A DNA stretch of 64,000 nt, from assembly GCA_932521035.1 (NCBI GenBank), contig OW051495.1, positions 11,222,001-11,286,000 of the forward strand, given 5' to 3'. Of this stretch, positions 23,101 to 35,587 are shown piece after piece (the first letter of the stretch is position 1; each line of letters starts with the position of its first letter). A model generated the notes under the pieces. It had not been told where the DNA came from, made no database searches, and saw only the letters and a list, made by a program, of their open reading frames with translations. This stretch comes from Oscheius dolichura. Its lineage: Eukaryota > Nematoda > Chromadorea > Rhabditida > Rhabditidae. Both the position numbers and the translations under genes were made by a program.

Positions 23101-26100
23101 TCTCTCTCCGAAGCTCCGACGTTCAGGTTGTTTCCATTAATAGTCAAAGCTTCTCCAGGGCGGTAGAATCTTGCCTCGTTGAACGGTTCCACTGTTGGAT
23201 TTGGATAGACCCTCATCTGATGGACTCTGAAATTAATCTATTATTTAGAAAAGGCATTAGACGTACTGTGTGGATAACCCATCAAAATCAAAGGCGTAGT
23301 TCTGCAGAAAGGGAATCATGGATTGGGGTGGGACTTTTTCTCCGTCTGGCATAGGAGGAGTCTCACAAATCATAAGGGAATCCGAGCTTTTTTGGCACTC
23401 AGGGCCAGCTTCCCTTGCTCCTCTGTAACTAGCAGTTAGAGAAACACAAGATAAATGTGTTTACCGGTCGGTGATAAGAACCATTTTAGGTCTTTGGAGT
23501 AGGTCAAAGCCATGTCCCTGCACATCGACCAGAGTCCCTCCCGAAGCGATGGTTGTGTTCGGTGTTATCCGCGCGACTCCAGGGTTGGACCTGAATAATA
23601 CGGTAGTTAATAAAGATATATATATATTTATATATAAATCATATTATATATAAATCCACTCACTTGTAGGTGAACTGGGGAACATAAGGATGGGGAGGAA
23701 GTTTCAAATAACTGCCGTCGAAGGAGATGTTCAATTTGAAGGACCCATCCGAATCATCGGCCGATCCTGTCCGACAGACGAGGTGTGTCATATTTCTGGA
23801 TTGCAACTGAAAAGATCCTTCCTGAATAAAATGTAAATCTTACTTGACAAGGAATACTTCCGAATGCTACAGTAACATCACTTCCTGCGTCGAGATCACC
23901 ACCGCTCAATATCACATCAGTTCCTCCAGACTGCGGCCCGGATTTCGGAACAACGCTGTGAACTATCGGCTCAACGTAGACAAAGTCCTGTTTGGATACG
24001 GCTACATAGTTGGTGTCATCGGACCGGAGACGGACGACTATGGGGCCTTTACTGTTTTTGATAGGCGCTTTTCCCGTTTCGCAGACAATCTCCGAAGCTG
24101 GCTCGTATTCGGTGGGAAGGACTGTGCACTGGACGTTGGCAACGACGACAGCTCCCATAACATCAGTATATTTTCTGCCGAGATTGGATCCCAATAAGCG
24201 AAGCTAAATCAGAAAATGAAAACTCATACGAAAGAAAGCTGTACCTTTGTCTTTCCGCCGACTGGACCCTTCTTGGGGCTGAAATCATCGATGCTGGGGT
24301 TTGAGCAAAGTTGAGTGCTGTTTAGCCAATCTCCCGGTCCTTTCGCTCTAAAATAGATAACTCATACCTGTCTAGTACTTGACCTACCTGCACGACATTG
24401 GCCTCACACATCGATCATCAACAGTACACCATCCGCAGTCAAATTTTGTCGAGTCCAAGGTCAGACAGCGGCCGCAATTGGATGCTAACGACTCGCACTT
24501 GTAGATCTGAGTTTTTTAAGTGAAAAATGAGCGTATTAATCTCACCTCAACAGAAAGAGCATCGACATTGTCCAGAACGTGTCGGGTTGGAGCTTCATTG
24601 GATGCCCAGATCACATTGAACCCGACAGCTGCAATGCCTCCAGACAGACTGATTCCATAATGGTCGAACTGCATCTCGTCGCAACTGAAAAGTTAAAATA
24701 GAAACAAAATGAAGTTTACAACTTACACAATATTGTCGTCGTTCGTTTTGGTGGCTAGTTTTTCGTGCACCGTTGTTCCTATCCGAAATTCACATCGAAA
24801 TTCAGACATGTAGCCAGGATCCAGATTTTGAACTTTCACCGCGATGCTTTTCTTCTCTCCAGCTGCTACAAACATCTTTGCTTGGGGACCGACGATATGC
24901 GGACATTTGGATGGACCTTTTCTTCGGGAGTGGCCTTCCCTCTGAAAGGAATTGTTTAAAAACAAACTGAAGAAAAGCTCACGTTTAATCCGTTGACGAT
25001 ATGCTGCTTTCTACATTTATCTTCGGTCAATTTTCCAGCCACACATTCGTTTGACTCCAAGCACCAGTCGCAGGGGAATTCACTCTTGGCACATTGAGAA
25101 CAAGTCGTGTGTCTGCCACAATCGTAGAAGGAAAAGTTACTCGACGCAATAGGAGTACTGTGACCGCCGGCTACTATGCTCAGGATGGCTTGAAGTGCAG
25201 TCATGTTTTGTCCAAGTGGTGGCAGTCTGTTCATAGATGGAGTCGGACATCGAAGAGTTCTAAACCATATAATCAACCATAGACTAGAAAAGGCTCACCC
25301 TTCGATAGGAAAAGCTGGCTCACTATCGACAATTCTGCCATCGGGAAATCGGAAAGAACATTTCAACGATCCTTTTGTGTCGCCCATGTTCTCCAAGGAG
25401 ACATTGAGAAAATCGGCCGTAGTGATTTGAATCTTGTCCGGGGTTACTGATCGAATACTGAACAAAATAAAAATAGAGGGTAGCATTTGGAACCTACTTT
25501 GGGCAGAGGTTATTCTGAAAGTCGAGCCATCCGCTAGTGGTCTTAGGTATGACTCGTTCACATGTTTCCTCCTCGATACAGATGCTATTCCGTACACACC
25601 ACCCGCAGTAGGGGTCCTTCTTCGCCAGACAAGCTCCACAGGTAGAGGCTCTATCTTCACACGAGGCTGTTCTCAACTTGATTAACTGAAAATACTAATG
25701 AACTCATTGCCTTATGGGTCCCTCAAAGTCGCGGACTCGGGAGTCTAAATTAGTGTGGCGCATCCTAATAGAATCTGAGTTGGGTCAATTAGGGGTAACG
25801 TGCTGAGCCGGTCTTGAGAAAGTGCACTCAAGAGGATATCCGGTGTCTTTGAATTGCTAATTAGGGACTTTAGTCAGGGCCCTGCCTTTCTCTGCTAATC
25901 CACGAACCTTTGTGGGAGTCAGGACAAAGGCATATTTTCCATCCTCGCTAAATTCCAAGTCTTGAAGGATTGGCTCGTTCTTGGTGACGTATTCCGAGTC
26001 ATAAATAGAAGCCGATGTCGAATCCGTGATTAGAACCTGGAAACGTTGTTATAGTCGTGGAGTCGCTAAGAATAGACGGATCGAGATGTTTTGACACGAC

Positions 26101-28998
26101 TAACAGCCCCAAATTTAGAATCTGATTTCCAAATGGAATTACTACAGAGGAATCCAGCCGCATTATACGGGTGGTTTGTGATCTAACTAACCTTAATTAG
26201 CTGTCCATCATCCGTTCCCACAAATGCTACGGTATTTCCTCGAGTGGTGTTGATGGCTATTGACGTAAATCGAGCGTCGTCAACAGTTAGTACAGGCTCT
26301 CCGGTTATTGGCTTTCCTCCGCCTGTAATTCAAATCTTTTAAAAATTTCTTCAAATACCAACCGATAATAACGTTGACATCTTTTCCACATTGAACATCA
26401 GCCCACTGCATTCTCGTCGGCTCGCATTTCCCGGCTGATTTGAACCATGGGAGTTGTTTGTTGACGTCTCCTCGATAACAGTCCATGATATTCGTTCGGA
26501 ATTTCTCCTCTACGTCCTGTTTTATCTGAAACAGAAGAAATACTCAAAAAAAGATAAAAGGAATATGTACCGGATAGACGCAAACGGCCGACTTCAATAT
26601 GGCAATGGCTTTCCTGGGAGAATTTGTACCTCCAGCTGTGAAAACAGCATAGAGGACGGGATCTTCCTCTCCAATGCCCAAGGATCTGGCCAGGGTATAG
26701 CCAGCCGTGGCCACGTAGACATCCTGGAGCAGATTGTAGTCAATATCATCTTTGGAACATTCCAAGGGAACCTAAAATATAAAGCTGAAGAAAAACATTG
26801 AGGAACGTATACCTCAGTGTAGCTGTAGAATTGGGCATCACCTGTACAAACTCGTACAAGTCTTGATTGCATTTCAGAGTCGTCGCTTAGAGTTTTCCCT
26901 TGTCTAGTTGCAAAATAAGCAAAACCTCCAGATTCAAATCCATTGACGTAGTCGATTCTGGAATATTAATCGTGAAAACTGTAAGGTAAGTAGCCTACTT
27001 GTAGGAATAGCGGTGTTTTCTTTCTAGGAAAATGGCTGTGGATGTGGCCAGATCTTTGGCAGCATATTCAAATTCGGTTCCCTTCTTCAAGGTCCTTGAA
27101 CTGATGGCGGGCAACTCATCTCGGAACTGAAACAAGCTGGCATTGTCTTTTTAATACGACTCTAGACTCACGGTTCCTTTGACAAAAGTCGAGGCAACAT
27201 AGAGAACGGGATCTTCTCCTGGGCCATTTCCTACAAAAACTACAGCTGAGGAGTCTTTATCGTTGGCCAGCATGGGATCTCCTGATTCCACCTGGGTTTG
27301 GGTGATGTTGTGTAGATTTCTCAGCCGACATCGGCCCTACAAGGTTTTCCTGTGTTAATCAATAAAATAAAATGAAACACCTGAAACAAGCTGGAACATT
27401 CGATCAGCTGGGAAGTCTTATCGTAAACTGCTAGAGATTTAAGATAGGAGTTCGTCCGATGTTTCCCGCTCGAGCATTGCTCTCCTCTTCCTGTAATATA
27501 CGGTCATTTGTGTCCCCATCATGGCTCCATTTCATCCCTCCGGTAGCCAATTGAGTGGACGTCGGTCACTTTTGTCATCTCATTGACCCGTGACACTCTG
27601 CGCACTCCCAGCCGGCCACCGTCTCTCTTTATGATCAACTGACGGATGGACCGTCCATTCACGGCCACTAGACAAGTGCTCGGCTCCGATTTGAGTAATC
27701 TCAAACAAATCCGCCATACTAATCTCCTCCCCCCAGCAAAAGGACGTCGGGCCCCCTGTTAATGCTAATTAGGAGAGCCTTTTTGAAGAACCGCTTGAAG
27801 GGCCATCCGCAAGAGAACAAAGCCCCTGGGAAAGTGGCTATTCTTCTCTATTTTCTGGGGAAGGAAAGTGTTTCTCAGGCAATTAACAGACACCTTCTTC
27901 AATGCCAATGACCACATCAGTGTCTTCCTCTCACTCACTCAACTCATCCGCCGCGAACAGTAAAATGAGGTCAATGTACGCAAAAAATTTTGAAGGACAG
28001 AGGAGATGAGACTGATGATAGCGACTTTTGTGTGATGTGGGCGAGAGGATGCAACCATTTGTTAAAAGTCTTTTTATACCCGAGAACGAAAAAAGATTAT
28101 TGGTTCCAGGCGGGCCGCATTAAAGATCCCATCTCAATTAGGGGAGTGAGCAGTTTGGTCACTATAATTAGTGGCTAGTTCAGGGACGATCAGCGGGGTG
28201 CACCGGGCCATGCAACAACAACATGACCCAAAATAAACAATAGGTGTGGCATCTCCCCCCACGCTGCTTCCTCTACGATCTAGAGTAAGCCGAATCCGGT
28301 TACCAATATCCACAATTTGAGGAAATCGATAGATCGTAATCGGATTCTCCCTTCAGAGAAAGACGCTCCTAGGGCGCCTCGCCCAGCTGGAGGTCTGTCC
28401 TTTTTCAACAGAAACACCTCATCTTCACAAAGAAACTACGGGTCTCCCCGTTTTTCTGGCATCTGCTGCGTGACACAAGACTAACTTCAACAAAGAAGTG
28501 GTGCAAAACATAATAATGGCCTATTCACACGGTCACTCTCTCTCTCTCTCTCGGACACAATAAACACAGATAAGCAGGACTGAGGGAAGGAAAAAGTACT
28601 GACCTCTACACTCGACGGAGTCGTCTTCTGGGCCGGTTATCACGTGGAACCTCTCCCTCAAGCGATGGTCAGCCTCGTCGAAACCCACGTCGTAGAGATG
28701 GTTCACCCCGCCGACAAAGATCCTCTTCGTGGAAGGATCCACCACCTAAAAATGGAGGAAATCAGCTCAATCTGTTTACAAAAGACCCCTGAATTTAAAT
28801 GCAACTCACCATTTTCTCGAAAGAGGAGTCATGAGCATACCGATTCGGAAAGACATCAATATCGACGCCATAGGAATAGGAAGGAGTAGCAATAATTAAT
28901 AGAAAATAGAGGAAACTATATACAGAGGACGGCTTCCAATAACATTTCCTTCTCGGTTGGCCGGGAGGCACGGTACAAAGCTCTGCTCGATAATACAT
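20179..28998 (-). CDS. Plexin, semaphorin receptor
   Basis: A type I receptor for semaphorins whose cytosolic domain is a Ras/Rap GAP, used in axon guidance and epidermal morphogenesis. More than 25 short exons. A signal anchor ([16 protein letters not shown]) begins the protein, then the sema domain starts [20 protein letters not shown] and includes [17 protein letters not shown] and [14 protein letters not shown] repeats follow near 25640-25500 ([15 protein letters not shown]), 25170-25030 ([14 protein letters not shown]) and 24480-24340. IPT domains run from about 24300 to 22914. The membrane helix at about 22840-22750 is [20 protein letters not shown]. The cytosolic part has the GAP motifs [14 protein letters not shown] (arginine finger region) and [19 protein letters not shown], then the C-terminal SDIRERISDQEM segment. 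The stop is at 20179. The intron between the second and third sema exons is about 1.1 kb; most others are about 40 nt. Confidence 0.97.
23610..23652. repeat. AT-rich microsatellite in a plexin intron
   Basis: Runs of TATATA/ATATAA, partly self-complementary, make up most of a short plexin intron. It has no coding content. Confidence 0.7.
28535..28552. repeat. (CT)n microsatellite in a plexin intron
   Basis: A (CT)9 run just 3' of the second coding exon of plexin (minus-strand GA tract). It may be a GAGA-type regulatory tract or simple slippage. Confidence 0.8.
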
Positions 28999-31900
28999 CC
29001 CAAATACTCATCTCATAGAGACCATTGAATGGATTTGGACAGATAAGAAAGATGAAAGACTCCTGAAATATTTGAAAATAAGAAAACGATTTAAAGACAA
29101 CGAAAAGAGGCGAAATGGGAAGAAGTAGTGACTAAACGTCCCTGAACCAGTGAAGCAACGATATTGATTGGTTACGGGTCTCTCTCTCTGATAGTAGCCT
29201 AGCCGTTTGGGTGAGGAGGAGCACAGCACATTACGCAATGTAATAGAGGAGAGGTGAACGAGAGAAAGCGAGCAGAGTCCGCTAGGACCACTTCCGGTCA
29301 GCTGGAGGGGAGAACGGAGGAGAGATAAAACAGTAGATCCCTTTAAATTTTTTGGGAAATTGGGAAAAATCAATAAGGAAAGCGATAATTCGCGTAAATA
29401 GGGTGGTGCGCTAGAAACGAAATCTGTAAATTGGCACTATGAAGCGGATAATGCGAGAAAGATGCAGATGGCTAGGCGGAAGAAGAAAAACCCCCTCCCA
29501 GGTGGTCTGGAAACCCCTTTTCGAGGTGGTTTTGACCGTTTGAAAAGGAGGGAAGGGAGAAAACAAACTGACGAAATGAGAGATGTTTACGTCTAAATAT
29601 TTTAGACAAGTGTTCTTGGGAAAGTATCCACTTTCTGGAAAAACTAGCAGTTTATTACGATTTAAAGAAAATACCACCGCTTGAATCGAGTGGAGAGCCG
29701 GGTCACTGGCATTCGGGCCGGCAATAGCGTGGGAGAGTGCGAGAGGCCAGAGTATGGTCGCTCTCCTTCAGTCCGCGTCAGGCCTTGTTGCACAGATTTA
29801 TGATACCGATACCCATTGACTCGAGGAAACAGTAAAATACGGGGGGATAAGGGAGGTCGAGAGAAGAGGAGGCGGGGGGCCAGCTGGTTATGTTTGCCTA
29901 GACTGGAGGCCTCAAGTAATCGAGGATTATCTTCTGGCCAGGGTGAGACAAAAAGACGATGGACATCATATTACATCCGCGAACAGGGGTCCCGAACGGC
30001 CTCAGGAGGACCTAACGGGTGATTAATTGTGAGCACGCAACGAGTGCTGTAATTTCATTCAGGTGAAACATTGACGGTGGCTGGGAGGTGATCAGTTGAC
30101 AAACAAAACAGAAAATATAGGAAATAGACAGGGGAAGGAAAGGTGAAAGGTGCGTAGGGGGGACGAACCGAATGGTGCTGGAGAGAAGAGAAGGGAGAGG
30201 GGACGCATGACAATGACCTGTTAGTCATACCCTGCGGCAGCAGCGACTACCGCTTGAACCATCTTTGATCAACAAAAATATTATGCTTCCTCATTGTATA
30301 AGCAATAGAGTTTTTGACCAAAACAAGATAAAAGAATGTGGAGATTTTGATAAAGAATCTTAGAATTCGGAAAGACACAAAAATACCCCGCCCACAGGAA
30401 AAGCAAACAGCTCATCCCCCCAAGGCTGCGTGTCTGAATTGCGAAGTTAGCACCACCAAAAATCGAACAAGCGGCCAGATAATGGCCGGATGACAGAGTT
30501 GCTGTCGCGTGCATGATTGAGGAAAGTCACCAAATTAGGCTCAATTGAACGGGCTTTCCAAAATTTCACTGGGTCTCGCCGGCCCCTAGAGGGAAGCCGC
30601 TTTGACCAAAAGCACAAGTTTTTCACAAATTCGGCGGAAGGAAACGTTTCTTCTTAAGCGAGAATGTCACCATACCAGTCAGTAAAACCAGTCGGTTTTG
30701 GCTGAACGGGAGACAATGAAGTCAAACGTTGAGCTGTGTCGCAAAGTGGCGCTCGTAAGCGCGGACAAATGATTCCGTGGGGACGTCCACTGGGGCATTC
30801 GTCTTTTCCATGCATAATTTTCTCTATTTTTTTCCTGACCAAGGCTGATGGATGATAATTCATTCTTTGAGGAGGAGATATGGACCAGATTGAAGATATC
30901 TCTGTTCATAGAGGGTGATGGCTGGAGGCGAGACGAAAATATGACAAGCAAGCGGGTCCCTCGGGAGAAAAGGGGGAAATAGTGATCAAGTGATGCGTAC
31001 GACAAATTATAGAAGTCGGATCGTTTCGGGACCCTTATTAACAGAAGAATATAGGAGAAGGAAAGGGGGGTAGCAGAAGTTGCTCCCAGCAGAACATTGG
31101 AACTATTTGATGATTAGAAGGTAAACCTTTTTGCTCGCAGCGATAACAGATTAGTAAGACAGAGATTGCTCACATGCATTTCTACGTTCTGTTGTCATTT
31201 CAATGTAGACTACAAACTGGATAAAAAATGAATCTCACGTTTGGCAATTAAGCACTTTCACAAGAATCAATGAGCCCATTGAGAAACATCGAAAAAGCCC
31301 TCTCCCATAAAACACGTCTATCACTTGGAGGGCTCTTGTACGTATTTACAGACACTGACAAAGAAGGGAACAGGATCCCGTTAAACCCTCTTATAAGCCG
31401 TTACTTGGACGAAGGAAAGCTTATTCCAAAGAGACATATCGATAGAGACCAGTATTAAATAAAGCAGTTCCCCTCTAATCCTTAAAAGAGAACAAAGGGT
31501 AATAAAGTTATGACTGGACAAAGAAGCGCTCCTTTGAGTAAAATAGTCAGGATAGCAGAGAAACCGGGCGGCAAAGCCTCCCTTCCTCCCCCGTTACTGA
31601 CCCAGATATTGTAAATCAGACATATAATTAGAGGGCCGCATGAAATGAGGAGGGAGAGCAGATGTCGTGTTGCAGTTTACAGCTTTAAAGAAGACCAAGC
31701 GAGAGGTCATTCTCGGGATTGAGCCAATTCATGGGTCATTTTCTAAGAAATCTCGAGTCATTTATCGTGGGAGAGAGCGGCGGATGCGGATGTGATAGAT
31801 GTTTGGTAAATCAATAGAGACTCTCAAATCGGCGAGGGGGCGCTCTCTCTTTTGAGTCTCGAAAGGAGGCTGCTGTATAAAGAAAAGATGAGTGAAAGCA

Positions 31901-33922
31901 ATACTGCTACTGTGCCCAGGAAGCTGGAGACAAACGTAAGCATCGCATTATCCAAAGGACTACACGATTAGGGTCGGCCGACGGCCCTGCGGTAACCGCG
32001 GCTGGACACAAACAGACGGCGAGAAAACACGAAACAGTCTCGAGAGAGACAGAGAGAAGCCCCTGGTCTATACAGCTACTAGAACCATTCGGTCGGTAAA
32101 CTTCAAAAGAGTGAAAAGATGAAGATTCAAACTAATCTTACACTTTTTTTGGTTGCGATGAGGAGATTGAAGCTATTCCGGTCTTTCTACGAGATATGGA
32201 AATAAAGAGTTACCAAAAAAGTGATTGCTTCGAATTTGACCGAAAGCGCCCAAAAGGGGAGCCAAGAAAGGGCCTGCTCGCCAAAAACAAGCAAGATCGT
32301 GTTGCAACTCAAAGCGGCTACGGCCGAATTCCGGTCCCGGTCAGTGTTCTTCTCTTGCCGCAGCCCTATCCAATTCGAACCAGTAGGACCTCTTCCTCCT
32401 CCTCCTGCCAGGAGAATAAAACAAAACGGAGAAGGATTTCATGAGGAAGAAAGGAAATGTTCACAGAGAGCGCCACAGGGCGTGCGTGTTGACCCACTCG
32501 TTGCTTCCCACATCTGGCGACCACCATCAATTATGCTCAGGGAAATAAACTGTCACTCAATCTGTGCAAGCCGCACAGCTACTGCTAATTAGAGGGAAAG
32601 GGCGGCGAGAGAGCCGTGAGAATACTTGCCGATAGTAATAACTGGCCTATGATTAGCTGATCTCTCTATTCATTGGAGAATGAAGAGCTTTAGGGAGAGA
32701 TCCAGGAGACTAAAGCGGAAAATCGGCTAAGCTTCGAACTCCCATTGAGGCGTTTTTGTCAAAAGCAGCGATGGGCGCAGGTTCTTCTTTCTTTCCATAA
32801 TAGCCCATGACGAATACAAAATAGTCGTCGTATCCCATCGTCAACCGGGAACCGGAACCTTAAAAAACGCCAAAGGCTGTCAAAATATCCTCCTCCTCCG
32901 GGTTTCAAGCAATCAAAATATTTGCAGTCCCGCTGACATCTTACGGGTACAGCGCCCTGAGGGGTCCTAATCCTATGAGCAAACGCTACCGGGAGGAGGG
33001 GAACGGCAGGGGGATTGATGTATTCACAGCTAATATAACTCGAAGACAAATACGGCCGGCCACGGCACGGCCTTAATAGTGCTGAAATCAAATCAACACT
33101 CGGCCCTGGGCTGTGTGGATCGTTAGAGATAGCCCCTCTCGGAGGCAAGCATGCGGAATGATTTGCCACATATTTCCCTGTATAAGGATATGGAAACTAT
33201 ACGGGAGGGGGTGAGAAAGATGAAGATGAGGTAATCAGACCGGGAGAGAAAGATTGATGGAAGGGAGGACCCCAGCCGAGTTGCTGAAAGCGATAGGCGA
33301 CCGGCCCTTTCGGCCAAGGTCGGTCGCCTGTCGAAAACAAAGATGGATATCGGTTTAGGCGGAGGGCTGATTGAAGCATTTTTAATGATCATTCCTCCCG
33401 CTTTCTCAAAGAATTGCCGACTGTCGCGATCTCTCAAACATCTGGAAACCTCTCTCAGCGTCTATTTTTATGAAAATAACGCATTTTGGGAAACTGAAAG
33501 TTACTTTAAACGTTAAATATACAGAATGTAACATAATTGACCCATTCAAGAAAGAAAATCAAGGCAAACTCGAGGGGAATCGATGGATCTAACTGTCAGT
33601 TGAATGGCAAACCTTCGCAATGGTATTGAGGCATTTACGATCCCAACTGGCTTTGACTGTGGCTGTCAAAGGAGACTTCAAATATTGTATGGGAGGTTAT
33701 ATGGAATATTTTCAGATCTTCTACGCTACCTCTTGCCTCTTACCCTAGTTGACGTCATTTTCCTCAACTGTGCTCTAACCTTTGACTCATATTTGACTCA
33801 CTTCTATGTGACCTTCAACTCTCTACCGGTTCTTCTATCCAGTGCCAGTGTCAATATGTACCCGTTCAAAATCTCCTCATAGTTGCACAATTTACACCAC
33901 AGTCTGTGCTCCTTCTGTGTTC
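28999..33922. other. 4.9-kb gene-poor region between divergent plexin and lipase genes
   Basis: No gene model is supported on either strand. Open frames here (for example 31270-31458 and 33604-33882 on plus, 32759-33169 on minus) lack signal peptides, known motifs and splice context. Both neighbours are transcribed outward, so this should contain their promoters, and plexin genes usually have large control regions. GA-rich tracts are frequent. A GC-rich imperfect hairpin lies at 33291-33333. Unannotated non-coding RNA cannot be excluded. Confidence 0.55.
33291..33333. repeat. GC-rich imperfect hairpin
   Basis: Arms cgataggcgacc (33291-33302) and ggtcgcctgtcg (33322-33333) pair at 11 of 12 positions. 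Inside them ggcc/ggcc form an inner stem around a ctttc loop, with a 6-nt bulge. It is isolated in AT-richer intergenic DNA, about 0.6 kb upstream of the lipase. Confidence 0.5.
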
Positions 33923-35316
33923 ATGTTACTATTTTTCTTCTTCTCCGTGGTACAAGCACAATTTACCCCACAATATAATGAGACTGAAGCCCATATGATG
34001 CTATTGCTCAGTGCTGGAGCCTATGCCGATACGAATAACACAGCCATGAACCAATGTGTCAGGTTTAAGCGGAAGTTGTGGAATAATGACTCTCCCTTTC
34101 AGTGCAGCACTTCCATCGGATGCTGCCACCATATTAGATGTGGCTATGGAGAATTGTGACCAGCTGAATAACCCCTGTGAAAGTTATATTGGTGAGTGGA
34201 CGCACTTCCGACTTCACTTGCCTTTAATTAAAAAGAGAACCTTTTGTTTTTTACCAAAGAACCTGATATTTTTCAGCTGTTTCCCCCGCCTTAAATCGAC
34301 TTTTCGCGGTCTTTCGAGGAACCAAGACAGATGTAAAGAAATCTAAAATAAAGAGATTGAGATTAATTCTTTTAGAGTCAGCTTATCCTCGAAGGATGGT
34401 CAACACTAGATCCTGGACAGGATTTCTATGGCATGGGGCAGGTATAACAGCCTCGTAAAATGATGACGATAGAGTCCTAGGTAAACAAATATTTCAAAAA
34501 CGGGCACGAACTACTGTGGCCGGCGGTGAAGGCACTGCTCAGTGATCCCCAGTACGCGGTATTGTTGACAAGTCACAAAGGAGGGAGACTTTATTATAGG
34601 GATACGGAGTGACGTTCACTGGTCATTCACTCGGGGGTGCCTTGGCTGCACTGACTGCTGCCAGAGTAGCCAATGAAGGTATGGAAGATTAAAAGACGAC
34701 TACAAAGAAGGGTTACAGGGATAGTACCTGGCAGTGCGATACGTTTGATCACATTCGGAGAGCCTAGAGTAGGATCGGCGCAGTTTGCTCAAAGTTTTGA
34801 TCGAATGATCTCGTATAGGTTCGAGTGACTAATGATATCGAAGTAAAGATACACTTCAGCTTTCGAGTAGTTTTCCGTCACGATATTGTTCCGCATTCTC
34901 CCGGATGTAAGAAAAACAAGGCAGCTGGAACACTGGCCAACGGAAGTCAGCAATGCGACCCTACTGCTATGGACAAGCCGTACCATCACGGAACAGAAGT
35001 TTGGTATGAGCTGGCTGTAGAAGTTTTACACGTGCTTCTCAGGTATCCGACTTCAATGCTTCCCGGTTCTCAGTATCAAGTCTGCACCGGTCAGCCTAAA
35101 AACGAGGACATCAACTGCTCTGACCAACTGACCTTCTCCTTAACAAAAGAGAGTGAATATATCTGGGATCATCGTCATTATTTTGCTGTTAGAGTAGGGC
35201 ATTCCATTCCGTGTGTTCCATGGTTTGTTCAGGTACCTCCTTTCGGCCAGAGCGGCTGCGATCCGGCAGTTCCCGAAGGTTACGGCAACAATCCAATTCA
35301 GAAATACGGATACTAA
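33923..35316 (+). CDS. Secreted class 3 lipase
   Basis: An alpha/beta-hydrolase that cleaves acylglycerols, probably in the gut lumen or body cavity. Nine or so exons give about 300 residues. Signal peptide MLLFFFFSVVQAQ, then the entry region SAGAYAD. The core LFAVFRGTKTD leads to the nucleophile elbow VTFTGHSLGGALAALTAAR (catalytic Ser in GHSLG). LITFGEPRVGS and FRVVFRHDIVPH supply the Asp. HHGTEVWYP supplies the His. The C-terminal cysteine-containing segment (YQVCTGQPKNEDINC) is typical of nematode members. The 39-nt introns inside the last part (from GTATGAG and GTAGGGC) keep phase. Start 33923 places the signal peptide at the N-terminus; upstream in-frame codons would mask it. It is divergent from plexin across the gene-poor region. 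Confidence 0.94.
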
Positions 35317-35587
35317 AGTCTTTTTTCCTCGGTGTTGAAGTATCATCTTTATTCCGCTCAGACAGATGTTTTTTTTAAAAAGAGAATGAACCCAGTGACG
35401 CTTGAAACAGAGCAGCTGGATAGCAACTCTCTCGGCCGGCGCTATCATGTGATTACCGAAACACCTGCGTAGGGTTTGATTTCTCCTTCTTTCACTTTCT
35501 ATCTCCCTTCTATGGTCCTGCCCTTACTTCGGAAATCTACATTTGTGTTAGGATAATTTCAGAAACTGTTCTCCTACTCGGGTCAGC

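Noticed and set aside
23844-24207. Plus-strand open frames of 65-117 residues
   Set aside because: They lie exactly opposite plexin IPT exons and mirror their codon structure.
32221-32592. 123-residue plus-strand open frame in the gene-poor block
   Set aside because: Low-complexity Ser/Pro/Arg content, with no homology recognised and no splice partner.
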